The position numbers and the translations under genes were made by a program. The notes below the pieces were generated by a model. It worked only from the letters and a program-made list of their open reading frames with translations. It was not told the origin of the DNA and made no database searches. This document shows, in pieces, positions 1-11,202 of a stretch of DNA of 64,000 nucleotides (its first letter is position 1; the number at the start of each line of letters is the position of its first letter). Source of the DNA: Symbiodinium natans (lineage: Eukaryota; Sar; Dinophyceae; Suessiales; Symbiodiniaceae); the NCBI GenBank assembly GCA_905221605.1, contig CAJNDS010002146.1, positions 760,906 to 824,905 of the forward strand, in the 5' to 3' direction.

Positions 1-1445
1 CTCTAAACCCTAAACCCTAAACCCTAAACCCTCAACTCGGGTTTAGGGTTATCTCCCTTCTGACGATGAGATGCTCGAACTTCTATAGGGCTTGGGGGGC
101 CTACAAGCTTCAAGGCCCACCGTGACAACAGCTGCCACGTAGATGTAGGGGTCGGGCTCAGGGTCTGTTGCTTCGGTGTTTTTAGTGAAAGTCTCACAAG
201 GAACCCCCACATTTGAACAGACCAGGAATGAACTGTCCCCGAAAAACCTGCAACTTAAAAGCCTAAACCCGCAGCCCTAAGTCGCAACCCTAAATAAACC
301 CTATATCCACAAGCTTCTGGGTTTAGGGTTTAGGGTTTAGGGTTTAGGGTCCTTAAACTAAACCCTAAACCCTAAGCCCTCAAACCTAAAGCCAACATCC
401 ACAACCCCAAGCCCTGGCGGCCTGACTCTTAACGAAAGAATGTTCTGAAATTGTGACCCTTAAACGTAAGCTGAATTGAAGGGGTATATTGGGCCCTAAG
501 CCCTGAACCCTAAACCCTAGCCCTAAACCCTAAACCCTACTCGTTAGTTCAGGGAGCCTTGAGGAACCCTTGACAACAAAAGCGCTCTCTCCGAGGACCA
601 CTGGGGTCCCGCACCCTTCATCCGTCCTCACCCCTTGGGCCCAGTGCTGCTGTGGGTTTATAGAACCCTAAACCCTAAAACATAAACCCTAGAAGTTTAT
701 GCTCTTTGGGTGGTTGTCAAAATTATGGTCCCTTTTAGGATCCCTATTGCAATACAGCTAATATTCAGGGTACCTCAAAAGGGATCATAATGTTGACAAC
801 CACACATAGAGTATAGAGCTTGTAGGGCTTGAGGGTTTATGTGGCTTATAGGGTTTTAGGCGTTTATAGGGTTTACCCTCAACCCTTAAACCCTAAACCC
901 TAAATCCCTAAGGGTTTGCAGGGTTTACAGGGTTTCTGGGTTTGGGGCTGAGGGATTTCGCGCAGCCATAGGGCCTTGAGGGGTTGCGTGTCTCAGGTTT
1001 CGAAGCTTAGGGTCTGGCTGAACCCTAAACCCGAAACCCTAAACCCTAAACCCTGAACCCTAAACCCTGAACCCTAAACCCTAAATCCCTAAATCCCTAC
1101 AAAGCTGAGCCCTTGAGGGTTTTGGGCTTGGTCCTAAACCCTTCAACCCAATCTCCAGTTTCTGCCCTCAACCCTAAACCCTAAACCGTAACCCTAAACC
1201 CTAAACCCTAAACCCTGCCCTACCTCAACCCTCAAGGCCAGGGCGTGAAGACTCAAGACTTGGCTTTGCAGGGAGGGGCCCAACCCGTCCACCTAAAACC
1301 TACAACCCCAAACCGGTTTAGGGTTTAGGGTTTAGGGATGAATTAGGGTTTAGGGTTTAGGGTTTAGGTTAAGGGTTTAGGGTTTAGGGTTTAGGGTTTA
1401 GGGTTTAGGGTTTAGGGTTTAGGGTTTAGGGTTTAGGGTTTAGGG
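1..1445. repeat. Telomere-repeat mosaic
   Basis: CCCTAAA tracts (about 6-33, 500-540, 880-905, 1020-1085, 1165-1217) and TTTAGGG tracts (318-350, 1317-1445) alternate with short unique DNA. Orientation changes repeatedly, so this is not a chromosome end. At 713-805 lies an inverted-repeat element with ends GTTGTCAAAATTATGGTCCC and complement. Confidence 0.85.
713..805. mobile_element. Inverted-repeat element (GTTGTCAA family)
   Basis: About 25-bp imperfect inverted ends surround an AT-rich centre. Non-coding; no second copy seen. Confidence 0.6.
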
Positions 1446-1869
1446 CACCAGAAGAAGCCGCCATGATTCAGACCAACACTTGCCGGCTCTAGGCTTTCTC
1501 AAGGCTAAGCCGGCAAACGGAAGCCTCTAGGTAGTCCTTGCTATTCAGGAGCCAGGGTTGTACAAGCAGGATCTAGGGTTAGGGTAGTCGGTTTCGCGCT
1601 TAAGGCTCCATGGTTGACTTTGGAGATTTGGGATGAGAGTCTTGTCAGGGTAGGGGGACGAGCCACCAGCTCCCAAATGGCTGTCCAAAACGGCTCCTAC
1701 TACACCCTTCCACTCCTCCCCGATAGAGCTAATGCCACGGAGAACGTGGGACCCCGCAGAGGTTTTACAAGAAGCTTTGCCTGACTTTTCTATGTAGACC
1801 GAACAGTGACCGAACTGCATGTTCGCGTCCTTCTTTTCCTTGTCTTCTGGCGTGGTGACGAGATCTTTT

Positions 1870-2095
1870 CGCTCGCATGCATCCATTCATGCCGTGGGTT
1901 AACCACTGAGCCGAATGAGATGGAGGAGGTGTTGCTTCGGCAAACATCATCCAAAAGACCCCACGTGTTACATCAGGCAAGATGCCACAGATTTGTGTCA
2001 CAGTTCAACTTAGCAGCTGAAACAAAAAACACACCTGCAACTCGCAGCTTCAGGTGACATCGAGCCCTTGATCAGGTGCACCATGGTTCTATGGG
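1870..2095. repeat. Duplicated segment, copy 1
   Basis: About 225 bp similar to 46222-46526. This copy has no telomeric array at the position where copy 2 has one. Both strands have open frames here; none recognised. Confidence 0.7.
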
Positions 2096-2885
2096 CGCAG
2101 GCCATCCGGCGCGTCGCACCGAAGGATAAGTTTCGGGGGCTTCTGTGGGTATTCGGGCAGTGGCCCCATAAACCCGAACCCTGCACGTCTACAAACCGGG
2201 GGCTGCCAAGCTCTGGGAGGATCCATCGGTGCTTCGCTTGCCCTCCACCCCTGTCAAAAAGTTTCCTGATCGTTGCACGCAGTCTTAATTTCTGGTGGAA
2301 GAGCCGCGACGGAGCGCGTTGGCCAGTGACTTGTACACACCTTGTATTGTCTGATAGTTCCAACGCTAAAGCCGACTGCATGTTGTCGATCGCTAGCATG
2401 AACAGACACAGCTGGCCTTGGCTGCTGGGTCCAACAGGGAGTGTCTGCCTATACCTAGCGCGGCTCCCCGCGGAGTCGCAGCTCTATCGGAACGTCAGCG
2501 TGGTTCCGCCGCAATTGTCGTACAAGGGCAGCCACGCACAAGATAAACAAAATTCACTTGGGCGTTGTAATGCGAATGTATAAACATAAATGAGGAAAAT
2601 CTATATAAACAAGTATACACATGTACACACTTACTGTCAACATGTATCAGCACAATCTAGTTGCAAGCAATGATTTACCGTTCTGCTTTCTTATAAACGC
2701 ATCATAGCCCAACACTGTGACACACTGGGATAAGCCACACGCACATCCTCCGGCGGGTCATCGGGTTGGACATGGACCCTATAAACCTGAATTTTCTACG
2801 GGCGGATTTGGGCGCCCCTCAGAATATGAAGTTCTGCGGGCTAGATCATTGCATCTAGGGCTACATTATATGGTGATTGGGGGTC

Positions 2886-3160
2886 CCGGAAAAATCTCAA
2901 AAAGTTTACAGATGAACCCTCAGCCTCTACTGCACCACGTACAGCTCACGCAGTCCAGCTTTTGTTGGCCATAGAAGAGGCGGAAATGCTGTGCGATGCC
3001 TTTCACCAGCACCATTGTCTCCTGGAAAAAGTTGCACAAGGTTTCCAGATGAACCCTCAGCCTTGCTGCACCACATACAGCTCCACACAGTCCAGCTTTT
3101 GTTGGCGACAGAAGCGGCGGAAGTGGTGCGCGATGCCTTTCACCAGCACCATTGTCTCCT
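2886..3160. repeat. Two-copy tandem duplication, period about 137 bp
   Basis: The segment with GATGAACCCTCAGCC at 2911 recurs at 3048, with shared CAGTCCAGCTTTTGTTGG and TTTCACCAGCACCATTGTCT blocks. No recognised product. Confidence 0.75.
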
Positions 3161-3281
3161 TGAACCTGGGTAGAGTTGCAAGGGGGCACGTGATGTTAGG
3201 GGGTTATCAAGGGTTGCATAAAAACTTTTTACATATATATATATAATTGGTTATATAAGGTTGTATAGAGCCCAAAGAACT

Positions 3282-3881
3282 TTAAACTTGTTCCCCAATC
3301 AGCCCCAGGGACACCGCTTCCCTGATCTCCCCCGAACGGCACCAAACAGCCAACTGGAGGGGTTCATCACTTTCGTAGTTGCCATGGGGTGACTTGACTT
3401 CCTTCCAGCCACTCCCGCGACCACGAACGCGTACGTCGACCCCAGTTCTGTAGATCTTCTTCATGTTGTCGCCATTGCGGCCGATTAAGCGAGGGACAAG
3501 CTCGAAGTCGGCATGCTTCTCCAGGTCGTAGCCATGGAAGATGACGGCAAAGTTGAAGTTCTGGAAGTTGCGCTGCTTCTGGCTTCGGTGCTGGGAGGAG
3601 TCGGGGCGGGGGGGGGGGGTTTTCTTCTTGTTGGCGAAGCCACTTGGAGAAGCCAGGAAGGGCAGACCGAGTGAGGCAAGCTGCGCTGGGTAAACCTTTG
3701 CCACGTCACCGATGTCCTGGCTCAGGCCAGGAGGAGGCATGATAGCCACATACTTTGGCTCACTTGGCAACGGGCTGCCATCCAACTCCAAGCGACCTGC
3801 ATCTCCACTGCCGGAACTCCCATAGCCCTCCGAGCCAGTCTCGGACGCTGACTCTGACGAATATCCCCTGAATCTTCGCAT
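3282..3881 (-). CDS. KH-domain RNA-binding protein
   Basis: 199 residues from the ATG at 3881; a TTG nine codons upstream also keeps the frame. The N-terminal half is low-complexity and Ser/Gly/Pro-rich. The C-terminal part has FELVPRLIGRNGDN and a following VRVRGRGSGWKE, which are the GxxG loop and second strand of a type I KH domain in the form common in dinoflagellates. The domain's last helix looks short: the frame stops at GLIGEQV soon after LQLAV. A run of G/C at 3607-3619 encodes TPPPRP. The final codons lie in an 11-bp inverted repeat (3288-3298) matched at 3915-3925. Truncation or a missed exon is possible. Confidence 0.7.
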   Translation of the reverse strand: MRRFRGYSSESASETGSEGYGSSGSGDAGRLELDGSPLPSEPKYVAIMPPPGLSQDIGDVAKVYPAQLASLGLPFLASPSGFANKKKTPPPRPDSSQHRSQKQRNFQNFNFAVIFHGYDLEKHADFELVPRLIGRNGDNMKKIYRTGVDVRVRGRGSGWKEVKSPHGNYESDEPLQLAVWCRSGEIREAVSLGLIGEQV

Positions 3882-3925
3882 GACAAACAAGAAACACAGA
3901 TCTTCCAAGGTCAGTTGGGGAACAA
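3288..3925. repeat. 11-bp inverted repeats bounding the KH gene
   Basis: TTGTTCCCCAA at 3288-3298 and its exact complement at 3915-3925 lie at the two ends of the KH open frame, with weak similarity continuing outward. This may be the ends of an element that carries the gene, or chance. Confidence 0.5.
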
Positions 3926-4219
3926 CCCTTAAATCGCATGTGGGCTCTTATTCTGGTTTTAAGGTATGCGTATAACGGCTTCTTAATTAAGCTATTCTGG
4001 AAGATCTGGAAAGTTAAAGAGCGCGGAGAAACAGATACAGCTGCACGCGTCCACGGAAACGCATCGTCACAAACATAATGTGGCGCTGTAACGAGTCTTA
4101 CGGCATGGCATGTGAAGGAGCAGGGTTTAGTCTTTTGGGTGGGCGAAAACCCTAAACCCTAGACCCGAAACCCTCAACCCTAAACCCTAAAAGCCCTAAG
4201 CCCTAAATACGAGCCGATC

Positions 4220-4306
4220 CAGGGACCCCTTAGATAGACCCCCCCCCCCCCAAATAGTAGGATTCCCTTTAGAATAAGGACCCCAAGAAGGTACCCCTCA
4301 TTTCAA
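4220..4306. mobile_element. MITE-G copy
   Basis: Internal AATAGTAGGATTCCCTT.TA.AATAAGGACCCC..AAGGTACCCC. Other copies: 10742-10850, 42229-42350, 52340-52428, 57323-57405, 63465-63597. The family begins GGGTTTACGAAAATAGG and ends in a partial complement. Confidence 0.55.
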
Positions 4307-4904
4307 CACCCGCGAGCTATGGAACATGCCTTGTTCGTCCCGAGAAAGTCCCAATCCTGAACCCTCAAAAATCTACAGGACACTTACAAGCGCAGCTGTT
4401 CTCTACAGAATCCTTGGGGTGCTAAGGGTGGAGGGCTTACTGTAAGCCTTCCATGACATCTGGAGTTGCAGATATCAACTAAACTTGCAGTACATTTTAC
4501 AAACATTGAGTGACAGCTAACTATGTGTGTGTATGAAAAATGTGTATTCAAACAGAACGACTGTCCTGCTTGGGTGGAACCAAGGGCGGTCTTTTCATTG
4601 GTTTGATAGGGAAATGAAAAATGTAGCTGAACGACTTGCGCAAAAGCACCTTGTCTTCTTGCAGATCTAGGGTTTATTATCTCGTCTTCGGGAATACCAA
4701 CACCCTCGAACCCTCCTAACCTCGAAATAAACCCCCTTGATTCCACCCTAAACTCAAGGCTTAGGCCGCCCCCCTTGCAGGGGGGGGGGGGTGGCCAAGC
4801 TGCCCTTCACATTTCACGAATCTTTCGAAGCTTGTCTGCATCCCAACATTCACAGCTTCTGCGCCACATTAATTACCCCTACACCTTAAAAACCCTAAAC
4901 CCTT

Positions 4905-5166
4905 ACGGGACGAAACCCGAAACCCTAAACCCTGAACCCTAAACCCTAAACCCTGAACCCTAAACCCTAAACCCTACACCCTAAACCCTAAACACTAAAC
5001 CCTAAACCCTAAACCCTACTAGACCCCCCTACCCCTCGAGCTCCAAAGGCCCGTGCATTTCCTGTCCGAAGATGCTGGCGAAGCCACCTCAAAACGTGAG
5101 GGGTTAGGGTTTAGGGTTTCGGGTTTAGGGTGTAGGGTTTGAGGTTTGGGGTTTAGGGTTTAGGGC
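4905..5166. repeat. Opposed telomeric arrays
   Basis: CCCTAAA array (4905-5018) then, after about 85 bp, a TTTAGGG array (5102-5166). Confidence 0.85.
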
Positions 5167-5660
5167 GCCTAGGGGCCCCAACATCAACCAAGTAGGCAGA
5201 CCTTCTATCTGTGGAATTCACACCCCATTTTGGATACAGCCACTGTGGAGTCCTGATATTCAGCGACCCTTAGCCAGCCAGCCAGCTGCAACCCGGTGCA
5301 AAATCAAAACCCATCTTCTTGTCTCCTTAGGGGATAGGATTATGGGGATATAGACCCTCCGAATAAAGTCCCTGTTTAAGAGAGCCAGTAGTGCTAAGAA
5401 GGGGTACCCTTTGAAGGGTCCCCCTTATCCTACCATGTACGCACGACAAATCCAGAACCATAAATCCAATTTGCGAGGGCGTGGGGAGTTCGTCTCCACA
5501 GCATTTGCGCAAATCAAGGACCCAAGCAACCGTACCATCAACAGGACATTGCTAGTAGCAGCAATGAGCGTACATTGCGATAAGGATAAGGGTGGTTACC
5601 CAGAGCTTCCGCCGAAGCAACATCAAAAGGGCACTAGCTGAGGTTGTCGTCCCTAAACCC

Positions 5661-5766
5661 TATAATATAGGGGCCTTACTAAGAAGAACAGGGTTTGGAG
5701 GGTCTTGAAGTATCATTCTACAGGACCAGAAGGGAATACGACTAGTAATTATTCCCCTATATTACC
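5661..5766. mobile_element. Inverted-repeat element (TAATATAGGGG ends)
   Basis: TATAATATAGGGG at the left and CCCCTATATTA at the right; partial relatives at 17244-17325 and 45145-45205. Confidence 0.5.
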
Positions 5767-6161
5767 CCTGAACCCTCCCGAGACATGAGGCACCTCAACT
5801 CCATCATCGCACATGGTAGGCGCGGGTCTCTCCCTTAGACCGAGGGCAGTTACATATAGGGCCACAGGTACCCTAAAAAGGATCATAAGCATAGTTACCA
5901 TGCTCATAACCCTACTTAGACCTACCCATGCACCTCCAAGAAATACTACCCCCCCCCCCTCCCCTCCGAGAAAAACCCCGGAAGGGTCATTTGTTTGTTG
6001 TTTTTTTTTTTTTTTTTTTTTTTGGGGGGGGGGGGGGGTGTTCTTATCGCTTGTCCGAACGAACAACCCCGTCCTCGTTTAGGGTTTAGGGTTTGGGGGT
6101 TGAGGGTTTTAGGGCTTGAGGTTGTGAAGGTTCTGGGGGTCTAAGCCTTCGGGTTTAATTT

Positions 6162-6272
6162 GGCAACCCTAAACCCTAAACCCTAAACCCTAAACCCTAA
6201 ACCCTAAACCCTAAACCCTAAACCCTGAACCCTAAACCCTAAACCCTAAACCCTAAACCCTAAACCCTAAAC
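6162..6272. repeat. Telomeric array (CCCTAAA)
   Basis: About 15 near-perfect units. Confidence 0.9.
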
Positions 6273-6849
6273 CGTGTGAGGATTAGAGGGAACTGAAGGG
6301 TTGAACCTGATGGGTTTCACGCTTTCGGGTTACTAGGGTTCAGGTCTCCCCCCCTACTCCGGTAGAGACTCCGAAAGGGGCGACTGCCGGACCGGGTTTT
6401 GGGGCCAAGGTCTTTTTGTATTAGGGGTGTTTTCATGTTAGGGGGACTGGATTAGTTAAGGAATATGCCTGCAACCATATACAGAGGTCTCCTGGGTATT
6501 TTCCTTGCCTAAGGATTGTGGGAAGGCGGCGATGGACCTAGACCCCAAGCCCAACCTCTAAACTGGGGTTTAGTCCTTACGTCCTTAAGGGATGCTGGGC
6601 TCTCTGGAAATGCTGCACGTCCGCAGAAGGAAGACCCTCGTTACCAGCACTGGGTTCCTCTTAAGGAACTTACCTTAAGAGTGGCCATGCTGAGAAACCC
6701 TAGACCCTAAACCCTGTAAAACCCTAAGTCCTATAAACCCTAAACCCTCTAAAGCCTAACCCCTAGACCCGAAATCCTGAGCCCTGAGCGCTAAGCCCCA
6801 ACATCAACCCTGTAACAGGGGACTCGGCGCAATGAACCCGTCAACCGCT

Positions 6850-6955
6850 TCGAGGCTCCAACACTCCTTACTTGAGGAAAATTCCTTACACCGTAGAAGG
6901 ATCCCTGGTATAATTTAAGGACCATTCCTGAAGTAAGGGGGATTGGAGGCCCTGC
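6850..6955. mobile_element. MITE-F copy
   Basis: Inverted ends around TCCAA..CCTTA..TGAGGAA / TTCCT.AAGTAAGGGG.ATTGGA. Other copies: 20171-20265, 33646-33745, 43625-43728, 55275-55352; left half at 30648-30694. Confidence 0.55.
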
Positions 6956-7052
6956 GTGCTCTGGGCCGGGCCACGTTGCAGATGGATGCAACATGCAGTC
7001 GAAGTAAGCGCTGCACAAAGAAACAAGAAGAGGCCACTGGTGGCCTCGGCCA
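6956..7052 (-). CDS. Possible start exon with signal peptide
   Basis: ATG then AEATSGLFLFLCAALTSTA, signal-peptide-like, running into an inverted-repeat element at 6850-6955. No downstream exon recognised. Confidence 0.3.
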
Positions 7053-8104
7053 TCTTTGTTCTGGGTTTTAGGGCTTAGGATTTAGGGTTTAGGGTTTGGG
7101 GGTTTAATTAGGGTTTAGGGTTTAGGGTTTGGGGTTTAGTTTACTCTTCGGGGTTTGGGGTTTGGGCTTTGGGCTTGGGGGTTTGGGGTTCGATCGGACT
7201 TGCGTCGTTCGATCAATGAAGCAGGGCATTGCCTACCGGGGTGACACAAATGATCTACGCCTCGCAGCTTCATCAACTGCTCTCGTTTGGGGTTTGGGCT
7301 TTGGGCTTTGGGCTTTGGGGTTTGGGGCTTGGGGTTTGGGGTTCGGGGCTTGGGGAGGGGGGGGGGGGAGAGGATAGGGAGAGATCTTCATTAATGGGCC
7401 TTTTGGAAGCTTCTGTCAAGGCACATTCCGGAGGTTTTGATCTAACCATCAACCCTACAAACCTTAACAGCATCTTTTGTGGTTGCTTGACTGCTTGACA
7501 AGCTGCACATGAGGGTTGGAGTCACAGGAGGATGAGATGGAGCTACACGTGCCAGGCATTGTGGGATGAAAGGGGCTTAGGGAGTAGTGGCAGAATGTTG
7601 CTGTCTCAAGAGTTCAAAACTGTGTGAAGAGCAGAAGCGATCCAACAGAAATGCGGCGGCCGAATAAAACCTAAACCATAAAGACTGAACTCTATCGGGC
7701 GCAGCGGACGTGTAGAAGCAGGTGTCACCCGCTAGGATGGTTTGGACAGCAAGCCTAAACCCCTAAACCCTAAACCCGAAACCCACAAGATGAGGGCCCA
7801 GCCTTTTAAAGAATTCAGCGTTCTGCGCAGCTACGGGCAGCAAAAATGGTGGAGCCGGAAATGGCAGCAGGAGTAGACTGGGTATACTGGGCTATTGGTA
7901 GTAGAATCGGGGTATTGGGTGTCCCCCCGACCCCCCCGCCCGAAGCCCTAAACCCTAAACCTGAAACCCCAAACCCTGAAACCTAAACCCTAGACCCTAA
8001 GCCCTAGCCTCAGCCCCTGAGCCCGAACCCTTCAAAAGCATACTGCGCTCTAAGCCGTAAAGAAGGTCAGAGTGAGCCAAGGATCCCTTTCACAAAACTG
8101 GAGC

Positions 8105-8325
8105 AATACAATACAATACAGTACAGTACAATACAATACCCAATACCCAATACCCAATACCCAAAACCCTAAACCCTAAACCCTAAGCCCTAAACCCTAA
8201 ACCCTAAACCCTAAACCTAAACCCTAACACAAGACAGTGCAACACATTACAATACAGTACACGACAGGGCAAGACAGGGCAAGACAATCAAATGCAATAC
8301 AATACAGTACAATACAGCACAATGT
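8105..8325. repeat. ACAAT/ACAGT pentanucleotide array split by a telomeric array
   Basis: Degenerate ACAAT-type pentamers at 8105-8160 and 8228-8325 flank a CCCTAAA array at 8164-8227, with transitional CCCAATA units. Confidence 0.75.
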
Positions 8326-8697
8326 AAATATATCTTATAAAGCAATATGCTGTAGTAAGCTATATTGTATACGATCTATAAATATGCACACCAGAGAGTA
8401 TAGCAAATCATGTAGAATCATGTCTACGTATTGTAGCTTATAAACTATTCGGTATATAGTATATAGTACATGACATGGGCATTTCCCAGAACAGGGGTAC
8501 CCCTGTTCTACCCCAGAAGGAATAGAGTAATAGAGTTAGAATCCCCAAAAAGGAACCCCCAAAACGGGGTACCCTTACTTTCTAAACCCTCCATATAGCA
8601 GAATCTCGCTCGGCTCGGTGCCTAAGCAGGGTGTGGGCGGCTTGCAGATCTAAAGGGCATGGAGCTGAGAGCCGGAGAGCCCTTGGTTTGGGAGGTC

Positions 8698-8975
8698 TGC
8701 TTGGAGGTTTATGGGTAGGGTTTAGGGTTTCAGGGTTTAGGGTTTAGGGTTTAGGGTTTAGGGTTGAGGGTTTAGGGTTTAGGGCTTAGGGCTTAGGGTT
8801 TAGGGTTTAGGGCTTATGGTTTAGGGATTCGGGTTCAGGGTTTACCTTGTGGGGTTTAGGGTTTATGGTTTAGGTTTGGGGTTATAAGTATGGAATCTAT
8901 ACTTATAACTTAAAAACCCATTTAGAGTATATACTTATATAACCCTACTTACAGCTACCCATGAACCTGCAAGTA
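8698..8975. mobile_element. MITE-A copy interrupted by a telomeric array
   Basis: Left end TGCTTGGAGGTTTATGGGTA (8698-8717) is followed at once by a TTTAGGG array (to about 8870); the rest of the element then resumes and ends in CCCATGAACCTGCAAGTA at 8975. Confidence 0.7.
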
Positions 8976-9131
8976 GGCCATAAAACGTCTGGGATGAATG
9001 GGAGGTTCTCGACAGTGCGCTCTTTTTCTGGCTTTGAAGATACTACGACGCACTACATTAACGGCACCCAAAAAAGGACCTTCAGCTAGAGAACTGCCCA
9101 TACAGTCCAGATTTCATGGCTTCACAGGTCA

Positions 9132-9221
9132 CCCAAGAGTAACCTAGGAAAAACAAGGGTACCCTTGTTGGTTTTGAGGGACTTACCCCTAAAGAAAGGG
9201 GAAAAAAGGTCTACTCTGGAG
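9132..9221. mobile_element. MITE-E (AGAGTAGCCTAGGAATA family)
   Basis: Inverted ends CTAGACCCAAGAGTAGCC / GGCCTACTCTGGGTCC in the family. Further copies at 10636-10738, 15677-15781, 34027-34099 (partial), 39421-39533, 51867-51975; left half at 27161-27210; interrupted copy at 43938-44041. Confidence 0.65.
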
Positions 9222-9274
9222 CCCAAACCCTAAACCCTAAACCCTAAACCCTAAACCCTAAACCTGGTGCCTGC

Positions 9275-9309
9275 ATGTCCGTGGTGATGAGCGGCGCGGT
9301 GAACCTAGG
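9275..9309 (-). CDS. Exon-like segment (FTAPLITTDMQAP)
   Basis: Acceptor CCTAG|G; the donor CACCAG|GTTTAGGG is the first GT of the next telomeric tract. Short and isolated. Confidence 0.25.
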
Positions 9310-9322
9310 CTCAACTACATTC

Positions 9323-9466
9323 TGCTTGGAGGTTCATGGTACTTACTAACCAATTATAAGTTTACTTGTAACTGTACCTATGACCATATTAGGACACTTA
9401 AGGCACTTATAAGTTGGTTATAAGTACAGTTATAATTGGATAGTAAGTACCATGAACTTCCAAGTA
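9323..9466. mobile_element. MITE-A copy
   Basis: Ends CTTGGAGGTTCATGGTAC and complement, with long internal self-complementarity (ACCAATTATAA...). Non-coding. Confidence 0.8.
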
Positions 9467-9927
9467 GAGTCCTCAAAGGAGGGGGAGTTCATGGGGGGCT
9501 ATTGGAGAACCCTAAACCCTAAACCCTAAAAAACCCTAAACCCTAAACCCGATAGGGCTGCAGGGTTGAGGGCTTTTAGGGCTTTGGGGGGGTTAGGGTT
9601 TAGGGGTCTTACCGGTTGCTTTTGAGGATTTGGGGTTTTAGCGCTTTAGGAGCGTTGGCGCCTTTGGAGGGTTCTAGGGTTTTGAGGTTTAGGGCGTCTT
9701 AGGGGGCTTCTGGGTCTAAGGCTTTTAGGGCAAAAGGGGTTTCAAGGTTGCAGGGGTTGAAGGTTTTCGGGTTGAGGGCGAAGTTCTGAATGTAGAGCCT
9801 TAAGGTTTAGGGTTTGGGGTTTAAGGTTTAGGGTTTAGGGTTTACCCTACATCCTGGATCCTAAGCCCCTAAACCCGCGCAAACCCTCGACCCAGCGGTG
9901 CAGCTGCTTTTGAAGATGCGACACACA

Positions 9928-10187
9928 CTTGGCTGCACTTAGTAGGGTGGCTATAAATTGCATATTTAGCTGCCTGACTAAGAAACCCCAATAAACCCAA
10001 AAGGCTACTTGGAGGTTCATGGTACCTACTAACCAATTTATAACTGTACTTATAACCCTACTTATAATTGGGATCCCTATAAGGCCCTTTAGGGGTATTA
10101 TAAGTAGGGTTCTAAGTACAATAATAACTGGTTAGTAAGTACCATGAACCTTCAAGTACGGATCTAAGGTTACAGTAAAGCACCACC
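9928..10187. repeat. Repeat B, carrying a nested MITE-A
   Basis: Same sequence as 33904-34012 and 56975-57086 (CTTGGCTGCACT ... TTACAGTAAAGCACCAC), but split by MITE-A at 10006-10158. Confidence 0.85.
10006..10158. mobile_element. MITE-A copy with a readable empty site
   Basis: Uninterrupted repeat B reads AAGGCTAAGGATCT; here it reads AAGGCTA-CTTGGAGG...CTTCAAG-TACGGATCT. The element therefore sits in a duplicated TA, as for Tc1/mariner-type (Stowaway-like) MITEs. Confidence 0.85.
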
Positions 10188-11202
10188 GCGGACAGGATGG
10201 GGCATGCCCAACTTCCCTTCCCCGAGCCCCAAAACCCTCCAAACCCTAAGCTCCAAACCTTAGAAATCCTCAAGGGGGCTCTACCTTGGACCCTAAACCC
10301 TAAACCCGAAACCCGAAACCCGAAACCCTAAACCCTAAACCCTTAAAAGGGCACACTTGGGTTTGGGAACCCTCTTTTCAAGATCCTCTAAGGGAATATG
10401 AGGGCCGTCACATTAGGAGTATGTGAAGGGAACCTCTTAGGGGTTTAGGGTTTAGGGTTTAGGGTTTAGGGTTTAGGTACATCCTTAGGGGTCTGAGTAT
10501 GACTCCCTTGAAAACCCTCATACCCTGACCGACTCCAAGCCCAAGTTAGCTCAAAACCGCAGTAGGGTCTAGGGTTTAGGGATTAGGGTTTAGGGAGTTT
10601 AGGGTTTAGGGCTAAACCCTCAACCACGTCTACTAGACCCAAGAGTTCCCTAGGAATAGAACGGGTGCCCATTACAAGGGGCGAACAACGGCACCCAAAC
10701 TCTACAAAAAGGCAATAAGGGCCTGCTCTGGGGGTCCTAGATGGGGGTTTACGAAATTGTTTATAGAGTAGCCCGAAAAAAGACCCCAAAATAGTCGGAT
10801 TCCCTTGTAGTAAGGACCCCAATAAGGTACCCCGAATCACACACCCAAAGACTACAAGCTCTTGGATGAAGGGGTTGAGGCCCTTAACCCTAAGACTTCG
10901 CCCAAACCTTAGGGTTTAGGCTTCAGGGCTTGTGGTTCGGGGCCATAGGCTGTAGAACAGCTTGGGATCCCAAGCCCCAAAACCAACCCGACACCCGAGA
11001 CCCTAAACCCTGAACCCTAAACCCTGAATGGCTGAGGGATGATGCCCACTCGGCTACGAGCCGGGAGAAACCCTGAACCCGAAACCCTAGAACCCTAAAC
11101 CCTAAACCCTTTCCAACCCACTCCCCCAGTTGCCTAAACTCTGAAGCCGACGTCCTACGTAAACCTTGAACTCTAAAAATTCTGAACCCCAAACGCTAGA
11201 CC

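Noticed and set aside
1-40. True chromosome end at the left edge
   Set aside because: The opening CCCTAAA run is only about four units and similar tracts of both orientations follow throughout the window.
2068-2583. 171-codon plus-strand open frame
   Set aside because: No recognisable motif, and it starts in a duplicated segment whose other copy is not open; the opposite strand is also open.
3232-3243. TATA-like run as promoter of the KH gene
   Set aside because: It lies beyond the 3' end of that gene and is a short TA microsatellite.
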